Of a stretch of DNA of 39,538 nt, positions 22,225-30,226 are shown piece after piece. Source of the DNA: Gammaproteobacteria bacterium (GTDB lineage: Bacteria; Pseudomonadota; Gammaproteobacteria; UWMA-0217); the NCBI GenBank assembly GCA_027031685.1, contig JALVPS010000223.1, forward strand, positions 1 to 39,538. The letters run 5' to 3'. The position numbers were made by a program, and so were the translations under genes. The notes beneath the pieces are model-generated. The model saw nothing but the letters and a program-made list of their open reading frames with translations. It was not told the origin of the DNA and did no database searches. Within the stretch, counting starts at the first letter, position 1. Each line of letters starts with the position of its first letter.

Positions 22225-22341
22225 CAGCCACACGAGCGTCACGGCGAGCAGCCCCAGCCCGGCCCACACCGCCCACAGGCCGAACTCCGGCGAGCGCAGG
22301 ATCAGCAGCAGGGCGGCGGCGAAACTCATCAGATACGGCAT
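22192..22341 (-). CDS. Possible antisense small membrane protein, 49 aa
   Basis: An open frame on the opposite strand fills the 138-bp gap between the T extension and the tape measure. The product (PYLMSFAAALLLILRSPEFG, LWAVWAGLGLLAVTLVWLLV, then DTIRWLSS) would have two spans. There is no Shine-Dalgarno or promoter and antisense frames are often open in GC-rich DNA, but the fit to the gap and the membrane-protein composition make it worth listing. Confidence 0.35.
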   Translation of the reverse strand: MPYLMSFAAALLLILRSPEFGLWAVWAGLGLLAVTLVWLLVDTIRWLSS

Positions 22342-22362
22342 GCCAGGAGCATAGCGACACCC

Positions 22363-25300
22363 ATGGCCGATCTCACCATCAAGCTCGTCATGACCGCCGA
22401 CGGCACGCGCCTCACCCGCGCCGTGGACGCCGCCGGCCGCAAGGTGGGCGAGCTGGGCGGCAAGGCGCAGCGGGCGGGCGACGAGGCCAGCCGGGGGCTG
22501 GGCAGGGCCCGCGCCGGCGTCGAGTCCATCTCCCGCCAGCTCCAGAGCGCCAGGAAGTACGTCGTCTCCTATTTCGGCGCCTTCATGGCCATCGACGCCG
22601 TGGGCACCCTGCGCCGCATGGCCGACGGCTGGCAGTCCGTGCGCGCCCAGCTCATGGTCGCCACCAAGTCGCAGGCCGATTTCGGCTTTGCGCTGGATGA
22701 GGTCTATCGCATCGCCCAGAGCACCGGGGCGGAGCTGGAGAGCACCGGCAAGCTGTACGCCCGCCTCGCCACCGCCATCCAGGAGATGGGCGGCAACGTC
22801 CAGATGGCCAGCGTGGTGACGCAGGCCATGAACGACGCCCTCAAGATCAGCAAGGCCAGCACGGCCGAGGCGGCGTCGGCGCAAATCCAGTTCTCCCAGG
22901 CCATCGCCAGCGGGGTGCTGCGCGGCGAGGAATTCAACGCCGTCAACGAGGCCGCCCCGCCGTTGATGAAGGCCCTGGCGGAGCAGCTCGGCGTCACCCG
23001 TGGCGAGCTGCGCAAGATGGCCGAGGCCGGCCAGCTCACCGCCGACGTGGTGCTGCCGGCCATCATCAAGGCGAGCGGCGACCTGCGCGAGACATCCGAG
23101 CGCATGGGCGACACGATGGCCATGAGCTGGCAGAAGGTGGTCAACGCCATGCAGCGCTGGGTGGGGGAGAAGGACGAGGCCATCGGGGCCTCGCGGGCCA
23201 TCTCCAATGCGCTCAACGCTGTGGCCAACAACTTTGGCCTGGTGGGCGACGCCGTGCTGCGCCTGTCCACCGTGGCGATGGTGGGCTACGCGCTCAAGCT
23301 GGGCAAGGCCAAGACCGCCACTCTTGGGCTGGGCGGGGCCCTGACCGGCGCCCGCGCCAAGCTGCTCCAGTTCACCGTGCAGACCACCCGCTCCATGACC
23401 GCCGTCAAGCTGATGAGCGGGGCGCTCAAGACGCTCGGCCTGGCGGCCAGGGCCGTGTTTCCGATCTTCATCGCCTACGAGATCGGCAAGTATCTGTGGG
23501 ACAACTTCGCCACGGCCCGCAAGGCCATGCGCATCACCGTCACCGCCATGAAGAACGGCGGCGAGCGGATCAAGTTTGTGTTCAAGGCCCTGGGGGCCTA
23601 CATCAAGTGGGCGTTCAAGCGGGCGTTTGACGCCATCCGCAACCACTACGCCACCCTGTTGGAGTACGTCGCCAAGGGCTTCGACCTGATCGGCGGCGAC
23701 GCGATGGCCGCCAGGCTGCGCAAGGTGGTGGACGCCATCCGCCCGGCCCGCGATGCCGGCGTCCAGCTCGGCCAGGACATCGCGGAGGCGTACACCTACA
23801 TGACCAACGCCATCGAGGCCAACAACCGCGAGCTGGCCAAGGCGCTGGAGGCGGACGAAAAGGAGTTCGCCGCCAAGGGCAAGGTCAAACGCCAGGTGGA
23901 CGCCACCAGCCTGTCCCTGGGCAAGCTGTCCAAGCAGAATCGGACCAGCGCCAAGGCGGCCCGTGAAGCCGCCAAGGCCGCCGAGGAACAGCAGCGCGCC
24001 TACCGCGACCTGCTGCGGGAGATCAACCCCCTGCAGGCCGCCTCGGACGACTACGCCGCCAAGCTGGCCATCCTGCAGAAGGAGCTGGACGCCGGCCGCA
24101 TCACCGCCAAGGAGTACGAGGAGCAGGTCTGGGCGCTGGACCAGAAGATGCTCGGCTTCGGGGACGACGCCGAGGACACGGCGGACAAGGTGGCCAAGGC
24201 CGCCGATCCGATGGCCGATGCCTGGAAGCGCGCCACGGAGCGCATCGACCAGAGCTTTGCCGATGCCTTCAAGGGCGGCTTCAAGAGCTTCAAGGACTTC
24301 GCCGGCAACATCAAGAACGCCCTGCGCGACCTGCTGGCCGAGCTGGCCTACCAGCTCGCCAAGAGCAAGTTCTTCCAGCTCCTGGGCGGCCTGAGCGGCC
24401 GGGGCGGCTTCCTGGGCGGCCTGGGCAGCCTGGTGCCCTCCGGGGCCTTCGCCGCCGGCGAGGTGGGCGGCCTGCCGGGCGGTGGCCTGCCCGGTGGCGT
24501 GCCGGGCATGAGCGGTGTACTGGGCACCCAGATCGGCGCCACCACCCTGGGCGGCACCATGCTGGCCGCCGGTGGCGGCTATCTGGTGGGCGGCTTCCTG
24601 GAGGACCGGCTGGGCGGCAACGCGCAGATCGGCACCACCCTGGGGAGCACCGCCGGGATGATTATCGGCGGGCCGCTTGGGGCCGTTGTCGGCGGCGCCC
24701 TCGGGGGCCTGGTCGGCTCCATGTTCGGCGGCAAGTGGAAGACCCGCGACAGCGGCGTGGAGCTGTCCTACAGCGGCGGCGAGCTGACAGGACAGCAGTA
24801 CGAATACCAGAAGAAGCGCAACCTGTTCGGCAGCAAGACCCGCACCCGCCACAGCGAGCTGGACAGCAAGGTGCAGGCCGCCCTCAACCAGACGTTCGAC
24901 GCCATCGAGCAGGGCGTCCAGCAGATCGCGGACAACCTGGGCAGGGACGTGCAGGACGCCATCGACAGCTTCACCGCCGAGGGCAAGATCAGCCTCAAGG
25001 GCCTGTCCAAGGAGGCCGCCCAGGCCAAGTTGCAGGAGTGGGTGAACCGCACAGGCGGGCAGCTCATGGCCGCCGTCCTGCCGGAGTTTTCCGGCATCAT
25101 CCGCGCCGCCGGCGACCGCGCCGGGGAGCTGTTGCAGCCGCTGCTGAGCCTGTCGCAGTACATCGGGGAGGACTGGGCGCCGCACGTGGCCACCACCCTG
25201 ACCGGGGCGGCCCGCCAGGCCCGTGAGGCGGTGGAGCGCCAGCTTGCCGACTACGACGGCTCCGTGGAGGCCACCCAGCGCCTGGCCCAGGCGGTGCAAG

Positions 25301-25869
25301 CCCGCTACCAGGTGGAGCAGGAGCTGCTGCGCCAGATCGGCCAGGTGCGCGAGTCCGTCAAGGGCATGACCGACGACCTGCTGGCCGACCTGGGGCGCGC
25401 CCTGCGCAGCGATCAGGAGCAGTTCGACTGGCTGACCCAGCAGCGCCTGCTGCTGCGCCAGCAGCTCGAAGCCGCCAGCGACCCCGAGGAAATCCAGCGC
25501 CTCACCGCCAAGGTGCTCAGCGTCACCCGCGAGCAGATGCAGATGATGAGCGCCGAGCAGCTCAAGGCCAACGCCGAGAACATCACGGCCTTCGTGCGGC
25601 AGGTGCGCACCATCGCGGAGGACAAGCTGCGCCAGGCCGAGGAGGTGGTCAAGACCGAGCACCAGGAGATCGCCGGGGCCACCCGCGCCACCCTGCAGTC
25701 GGCCTCCCAGAGCATCGCGGAGGCGGCCCGCAACATGAACCAGGCCGCCGCCAACCTGAACGTCGCCGCCGCCAGCATGAACAACGCGGCCGGGGCGCAC
25801 ATCCAGGCGGCCAACGTCCAGACGCAGATTCTGGCCTGGAACTGGAACGGCTATGACAGCGGGTTCTGA
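22363..25869 (+). CDS. Tape measure protein
   Basis: 1168 residues. The N-terminal 230 residues contain the tape-measure domain (LTIKLVMTADGTRLTRAVDA; FALDEVYRIAQSTGAELEST; SGVLRGEEFNAVNEAAPPLM; GVTRGELRKMAEAGQLTADV). Hydrophobic Gly-rich stretches near 680-790 (LAAGGGYLVGGFLED, IIGGPLGAVVGGALGGLVGS) can insert in the host inner membrane. The C-terminus is coiled coil (SIAEAARNMNQAAANLNVAA). Length predicts a tail of roughly 170 nm by the usual proportion. It is the longest gene except for the fibre. Confidence 0.93.
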   Translation: MADLTIKLVMTADGTRLTRAVDAAGRKVGELGGKAQRAGDEASRGLGRARAGVESISRQLQSARKYVVSYFGAFMAIDAVGTLRRMADGWQSVRAQLMVATKSQADFGFALDEVYRIAQSTGAELESTGKLYARLATAIQEMGGNVQMASVVTQAMNDALKISKASTAEAASAQIQFSQAIASGVLRGEEFNAVNEAAPPLMKALAEQLGVTRGELRKMAEAGQLTADVVLPAIIKASGDLRETSERMGDTMAMSWQKVVNAMQRWVGEKDEAIGASRAISNALNAVANNFGLVGDAVLRLSTVAMVGYALKLGKAKTATLGLGGALTGARAKLLQFTVQTTRSMTAVKLMSGALKTLGLAARAVFPIFIAYEIGKYLWDNFATARKAMRITVTAMKNGGERIKFVFKALGAYIKWAFKRAFDAIRNHYATLLEYVAKGFDLIGGDAMAARLRKVVDAIRPARDAGVQLGQDIAEAYTYMTNAIEANNRELAKALEADEKEFAAKGKVKRQVDATSLSLGKLSKQNRTSAKAAREAAKAAEEQQRAYRDLLREINPLQAASDDYAAKLAILQKELDAGRITAKEYEEQVWALDQKMLGFGDDAEDTADKVAKAADPMADAWKRATERIDQSFADAFKGGFKSFKDFAGNIKNALRDLLAELAYQLAKSKFFQLLGGLSGRGGFLGGLGSLVPSGAFAAGEVGGLPGGGLPGGVPGMSGVLGTQIGATTLGGTMLAAGGGYLVGGFLEDRLGGNAQIGTTLGSTAGMIIGGPLGAVVGGALGGLVGSMFGGKWKTRDSGVELSYSGGELTGQQYEYQKKRNLFGSKTRTRHSELDSKVQAALNQTFDAIEQGVQQIADNLGRDVQDAIDSFTAEGKISLKGLSKEAAQAKLQEWVNRTGGQLMAAVLPEFSGIIRAAGDRAGELLQPLLSLSQYIGEDWAPHVATTLTGAARQAREAVERQLADYDGSVEATQRLAQAVQARYQVEQELLRQIGQVRESVKGMTDDLLADLGRALRSDQEQFDWLTQQRLLLRQQLEAASDPEEIQRLTAKVLSVTREQMQMMSAEQLKANAENITAFVRQVRTIAEDKLRQAEEVVKTEHQEIAGATRATLQSASQSIAEAARNMNQAAANLNVAAASMNNAAGAHIQAANVQTQILAWNWNGYDSGF

Positions 25870-25871
25870 GG

Positions 25872-26378
25872 ATGCGTGACCTGACCGCCACCCTGGAAGC
25901 CCGCCTGGGGCGGGCCGTCACCGAGCCGGCGGGGCTGGCCGAGCTGACCCTGCCGGGCGGGCTGGTGGTGCGCGCCAGCACGCGGGGGGCCGTCACCTGG
26001 GACGGCCACACGTGGGACCACCCCCTGGACCTGGCCGGCCTGCGCGAGATCGCCGGCGGCGGCGTCCAGGGCACCCTGCGCCTGGACAACCGCGACCACG
26101 CCCTGACGCCGGCCCTGACCGGCGCCGACGACCCCCGTGGCGGCCCGGTGCGCGTCTGGCTGGGTGACGGGGATGAGATGGTGCTGATGCTGGCCGGTGA
26201 GCTGGACGCCGTGGGCGCCGTGTGGCCGGTGGCCGAGATCGCCATCACCTCCCAGGGCGTGCGCCGGATGCTGGCGCCACGGGTGCGCCTGTTGCCGCCG
26301 CTGGTGCGCCACCTGACGCCGCCCGGCACCATCATCGACTGGGGCGGCGAGCGCATCGTACTGGAGGCCGAGCGATGA
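25872..26378 (+). CDS. Tail tip accessory protein, 168 aa
   Basis: Two bp after the tape measure stop. Beta-rich protein (GLAELTLPGGLVVRASTRGA; VTWDGHTWDHPLDLAGLREI; GTLRLDNRDHALTPALTGAD; VRVWLGDGDEMVLMLAGELD), with an ending IIDWGGERIVLEAER. The position between tape measure and the central tip protein, and a pattern like distal-tail or hub proteins, support a baseplate/tip role. The exact family is not recognised. Confidence 0.7.
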   Translation: MRDLTATLEARLGRAVTEPAGLAELTLPGGLVVRASTRGAVTWDGHTWDHPLDLAGLREIAGGGVQGTLRLDNRDHALTPALTGADDPRGGPVRVWLGDGDEMVLMLAGELDAVGAVWPVAEIAITSQGVRRMLAPRVRLLPPLVRHLTPPGTIIDWGGERIVLEAER

Positions 26379-26725
26379 ACCGCTACCCCGATCTGCCCGT
26401 CGCCTGGGAGTCCCGCCTGCAACGCGAGGACGGCCGCGAGCTGACCGTCACCGCCGGTGGCGTGCTGCGCGGCCGCGACCTGTGGGCCGGCGCCCCGCTG
26501 GTGACCCTGGAGCTGGTGCACCCCTACATCGAGGCCGCAGACGCCACCGCCCTGGAGGCGTTCTACGCCGCCAACCGCAGCACCGAGTTCCTGTACGCCT
26601 GGCCGCTGGACCATAGCGGCCAGCCCCATGACTACCGGGTGCTGTTCGACGGCCCGCCGGAGATCGTCAAGGTAGGCCCGCAGCACTTCACGGCGCGGGT
26701 GCGTCTCAAGGGGCGTCGCACGTGA
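26375..26725 (+). CDS. Tail tip protein, 116 aa
   Basis: ATG overlaps the previous stop (ATGA); stop overlaps the next GTG. Beta-rich small protein: YPDLPVAWESRLQREDGREL, LVTLELVHPYIEAADATALE, FYAANRSTEFLYAWPLD, VGPQHFTARVRLKGRR. The last segment and size resemble lambda gpM/Dit-type tail-tip proteins. Coupled upstream of the gpJ-like gene, so it is a plausible tip ring component. Confidence 0.7.
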   Translation: MNRYPDLPVAWESRLQREDGRELTVTAGGVLRGRDLWAGAPLVTLELVHPYIEAADATALEAFYAANRSTEFLYAWPLDHSGQPHDYRVLFDGPPEIVKVGPQHFTARVRLKGRRT

Positions 26726-29622
26726 GCGGATTGCGCCACAAGACCCCGGCCCGCTATCTGGTGGGCGGGCGGCCGCCCACGGCCACGGGCACGGTGGCCG
26801 CCCACGGCGCCATCGCCCCGGTGGTGTACGGGGTGGCCCGCCTCGATGCGCGCCCGGCCATCGTCACCACCCGTGGCGACACCCTGCTGCTGGCCATCGT
26901 CTGGTGCATCGGCCCCATCGACGCCATCCAGGCCCTCACCATCAACGACCGCCCGCCGCCGTCCGAGGTGGTGGTGCGCCACTACCTGGGCACCCCCGAT
27001 CAGGGGGCGGACCCCGGCCTGCTGGCCGCCGACCCGGCCCTGGACGACACCATGCGCGGCACCATCGCCGGGCAGGACGTGGCCCTGGCCTGGTCGGTGC
27101 TGGAGATACCCGCCGGCGCCGTCAGCGGCTGGCCCCGCGTGGCGGCCACCATCCGGGGGCGCAAGGTGCACGACCCACGCAGCGGGCAGACCGTGTGGAG
27201 CGACAACCCGGCGCTGTGCCTGGCCGACTTCATCGCCTCGCCGGTGTACGGGCAGGGCCGGCCGGTGCGCGGGGTGGCGGCCGCCGCCGACGCCTGCGAC
27301 GAGCTGGTGGGGGGCGCCCACCGGCGGCGCATCGGCCTGGCACTGGACAGCCAGGCGCCGGCCACGCAGTGGGCCGAGACGCTGCGCACCTACGCCGGGG
27401 CCTTCACCGTGCCGGACGGCGACGGGGTGCGCCTGGTGCCGGACCGCCCGGCGGCCCCGGTGGCCACCATCACCGAGGCCAGCATCCTGCCGGACAGCCT
27501 GCGCATCACGCGCCCCTCCCTGCGCGATCAGCCCACCGTGGTGCGGGTGGAGTACACCGACACCGGCAGCCTGCCCTGGCGTACCGCCGCTGCGGTCGCG
27601 ATGGCCCCCGGCGTCGATACCGGCGCCACCCCCTGGCGCGAGGAGCGCATCAGCCTGCCGGGCATCCACGATGGCGCGCAGGCCATGCGCGAGGCGGCCG
27701 AGCGGCTGGCCTCGGCTACCCTGGGCGGCCTGTCGGTGAGCTGGACGCACACCGATGAGGCCCTGGCCCTGCAGGCGGGCGACGTGGTGCGCCTGTCCCT
27801 GCCGTGGCTGGACCGCCTGCTGCGCCTGCTGTCCGTGGAGGCCGACGGCCCCGGCCGCTGGCGCATCGAGGCCGCCGCCTACGACCCGGCCATGTACCCG
27901 GACGACACCAGCGGGGTGACCCTGGAGCTGCCCCCGCCCGTGCCCCGCGCCGACGAGATCGCCGCGCCCACCGTGGGCGGCGTCACGTCCGGCGGCGGGG
28001 TGTACCTGCAGGGGGCGGACGGCACCATCCTCAACCGCGTGCGCGTGGACCTGGCCCCGCCGCCCGATCCGAATCTGGACCACCTGGAAATCCGTTTCCG
28101 CCGCGCCGGCTCCAACGAGCCGTGGCAGGCCGGCACGGTGGAGGGCACCGTGGCCTGGCTGGCGCCGGTGGAGGACGGCGCCCTGTACGAGTTCCAGACC
28201 CGCGCCGTGAGCCGCGCCGGGGCCGTCTCCCCCTGGGTGGACGGCACGCACACCGTGCGCGCCAAGGACGTGCCGCCCCCCGGCGTCACCGGCCTGACCG
28301 TGACCGTCTCCCCCGCCGGCACGCGCAAGATCGCCTTCGCCTACCCCAATCCGCCGGCGGACCTGGCCGGCTTCCGCGTGCAATGGCAGGCCGGCGGCGA
28401 CTGGCAGGAGCTGCTGGACGGCCTCACCCAGCGGCGCCAGATCGAGACCAACGAGATGCCCGCCGGGCAGGTGAGCATCCGCGTGCGCGCCGAGGACCGC
28501 ACCGGCAACGTCTCCGGCTGGGCGACCGTCACCAGCAACATCGCCCAGGGGCCTGACGGCGTGTGGTACGACGTGGACCAGCGCATCGAGACGGAGCGCC
28601 AGCGCAACGACGGGCAGGATGGCACCCTGGTGACCCACGACGGGCGCATCACCACGGAGGCCGGGCGCAACGATGCCCAGGACGGCACGCTGGTGGTGCA
28701 CGACGGCCGCATCACCACCGAATCCGGGCGCAACGACGCGCAGGACGGCTCCCTCGTTTACCACGAGACCAACCTGATCCCGGCCGCGCAGAACACCGCG
28801 AACACGGCGCTGAACAAGGGCACGCACCTTGAGGTGGACGTGATTCCGCCCATCGACACCACGGCGACTACGGCCAAGAACGGCGTGGACCAGATTCAGC
28901 AGCAGGACCTGCCCACCCTGCAGCAGGAAGTGAATGACGTCAGGAACACCACCGAGGACGTGCAGAACCGCACCTTCGTGCTGGAGGGCCGCACCGACGA
29001 CCTGGACAACCGCGTCAACACCGCCCAGGGCAAGGCCGACAACGCCTACGACCGCGCCATCGAGGCCAAGAACGAGGCCATGAACGCCCTCAACGAGGCG
29101 GGCCTGAAAGCGCGGGTGTACTACCAGGGCGCGCCGCCGGGGGGCGCCCATGACGGCGACGTGTGGATCGACACCAGCAACAACTACCACCCCTGGGTGT
29201 ACCGCTACGGCGGCTGGCAGGATGCCTCAGTGCTCCAGGCCGACGTGATCCAGGCCGTGCACGTGGCCGCCTCCGCCATCCTGGCCGAGCACATCGCCGC
29301 CGGGGCCATCACGGCGGAGAAGATCGGGGCCGGCGAGATCAAGGCCGTGCACCTGGACGTCCAGAGGCTGGACGCCATCACTGCCAACCTGGGCTATGTC
29401 ACCGCCGGCACGCTGGCTGGCCCGGAGCGGTGGATTCAGCTCGGCGGCGGGGAGTTCCTGCGGGCGAACAAGAACGGGGCCGGTATGTTCATCGTGGACG
29501 CCAATGGGGCGACGTGGACACGTGATCTTTACGTCTGGGGGCGGTGGTACAGGAGGACCGCGCAGGGCTGTCTTTTCGATTATGAAGGGTACAAGAAACT
29601 TGAAGGAAACGAGGGGTGCTGA
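26722..29622 (+). CDS. Central tail tip/host specificity protein, gpJ-like
   Basis: 966 residues. The N-terminal 400 residues are the tip hub (VVYGVARLDARPAIVTTRGD, ARKV-like RGRKVHDPRSGQTVWSDN, LCLADFIASPVYG, LRITRPSLRDQPTVVRVEYT). Two FN3-like domains follow (about 450-610; FRVQWQAGGDWQELL, VSIRVRAEDRTGNVSGW). Next comes a 21-residue repeat, about three times, a coiled coil (DLDNRVNTAQGKADNAYDRA) and a C-terminal DUF1983-like segment (HIAAGAITAEKIGAGEIKAV). It binds the receptor or carries the fibres. GTG start coupled to the gene before. Confidence 0.88.
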   Translation: MSGLRHKTPARYLVGGRPPTATGTVAAHGAIAPVVYGVARLDARPAIVTTRGDTLLLAIVWCIGPIDAIQALTINDRPPPSEVVVRHYLGTPDQGADPGLLAADPALDDTMRGTIAGQDVALAWSVLEIPAGAVSGWPRVAATIRGRKVHDPRSGQTVWSDNPALCLADFIASPVYGQGRPVRGVAAAADACDELVGGAHRRRIGLALDSQAPATQWAETLRTYAGAFTVPDGDGVRLVPDRPAAPVATITEASILPDSLRITRPSLRDQPTVVRVEYTDTGSLPWRTAAAVAMAPGVDTGATPWREERISLPGIHDGAQAMREAAERLASATLGGLSVSWTHTDEALALQAGDVVRLSLPWLDRLLRLLSVEADGPGRWRIEAAAYDPAMYPDDTSGVTLELPPPVPRADEIAAPTVGGVTSGGGVYLQGADGTILNRVRVDLAPPPDPNLDHLEIRFRRAGSNEPWQAGTVEGTVAWLAPVEDGALYEFQTRAVSRAGAVSPWVDGTHTVRAKDVPPPGVTGLTVTVSPAGTRKIAFAYPNPPADLAGFRVQWQAGGDWQELLDGLTQRRQIETNEMPAGQVSIRVRAEDRTGNVSGWATVTSNIAQGPDGVWYDVDQRIETERQRNDGQDGTLVTHDGRITTEAGRNDAQDGTLVVHDGRITTESGRNDAQDGSLVYHETNLIPAAQNTANTALNKGTHLEVDVIPPIDTTATTAKNGVDQIQQQDLPTLQQEVNDVRNTTEDVQNRTFVLEGRTDDLDNRVNTAQGKADNAYDRAIEAKNEAMNALNEAGLKARVYYQGAPPGGAHDGDVWIDTSNNYHPWVYRYGGWQDASVLQADVIQAVHVAASAILAEHIAAGAITAEKIGAGEIKAVHLDVQRLDAITANLGYVTAGTLAGPERWIQLGGGEFLRANKNGAGMFIVDANGATWTRDLYVWGRWYRRTAQGCLFDYEGYKKLEGNEGC
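28603..28791 (+). repeat. 63-bp in-frame repeat in the gpJ-like gene
   Basis: Units start at 28603, 28666 and 28729 and code for RNDAQDGTLVxHDGRITTExG; the third is shorter. The units differ at scattered third positions, so the duplication is not recent. It lengthens the shaft between FN3 and coiled-coil parts. Confidence 0.85.
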
Positions 29623-30221
29623 TGCCTTACTGGATCGCCATCATTGATGAGCAGGACCACATCGTCAGCAACGACATCCTGCCGGACGACCTGCCCCTGG
29701 AGAACCACGAGCTGCCGGCGGGCCGTACCGCCGTGCGCTCCGACTTCCCGGCCCCCAATCCCTTCGAGCACGTCATCGACCGCAGCACCGGCGCGCCTCG
29801 CGTGGTGGAGCGCGTGCCCCCGCTGGAGGAGATCAGGGAAGAAGGCCAGTACAAGGTGGATCGCATGGCCGGCGGCGCCCGCTCGCGCATCATCACCACC
29901 GTGCCCGGCCAGGCGGAGACGTACCTGGCCAAGGAGCGCGAGGCGCGGGACTGGCTGGCGGCGGAGGCGGCCGGCGACCAGCCGGTGCTGGCCGACTATC
30001 CCATGCTGCAGGCGGAGACGGCCGTGACCGGCCAGAGCGCCACGGAGGCGGCGCAGGCCATCGTCGCCAGGGCGGACCAGTGGCGCGTGCTGGGGGCGCG
30101 CATCGAGCGCGTGCGCCGACAGGGCAAGCTGGACATCGAGGCCGCCCCTGACGCGGCGGGGGTGGAGGCCGTCATCGAGCGCGTGCAGGCTGAGCTGCAG
30201 ACCATCATCACGGGAGGCTGA
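29622..30221 (+). CDS. Tail fibre accessory/assembly-type protein, 199 aa
   Basis: ATG 29622 with GAGGGG upstream; the preceding stop shares one base. N-terminus PYWIAIIDEQDHIVSNDILP, then acidic loop-rich sequence, then a helical C-terminal half (YLAKEREARDWLAAEAAGDQ; EAAQAIVARADQWRVLGARI; EAVIERVQAELQTII). The C-terminal helices resemble the domain seen in many tail-fibre assembly or tip-associated proteins. It lies directly before the giant fibre gene, so a chaperone role is plausible. Confidence 0.6.
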   Translation: MPYWIAIIDEQDHIVSNDILPDDLPLENHELPAGRTAVRSDFPAPNPFEHVIDRSTGAPRVVERVPPLEEIREEGQYKVDRMAGGARSRIITTVPGQAETYLAKEREARDWLAAEAAGDQPVLADYPMLQAETAVTGQSATEAAQAIVARADQWRVLGARIERVRRQGKLDIEAAPDAAGVEAVIERVQAELQTIITGG

Positions 30222-30226
30222 CGACA

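Noticed and set aside
22192..25800. Very long open frame opposite the tape measure gene
   Set aside because: Antisense frames are open by chance in GC-rich DNA; the composition is Gly/Leu/His-rich nonsense without domains. Only its last 49 codons, which lie in the intergenic gap, were kept as a weak candidate.
26632..29190. 852-codon antisense frame opposite the gpJ-like gene
   Set aside because: Shadow of a clear tail-tip gene; no domain, no Shine-Dalgarno.
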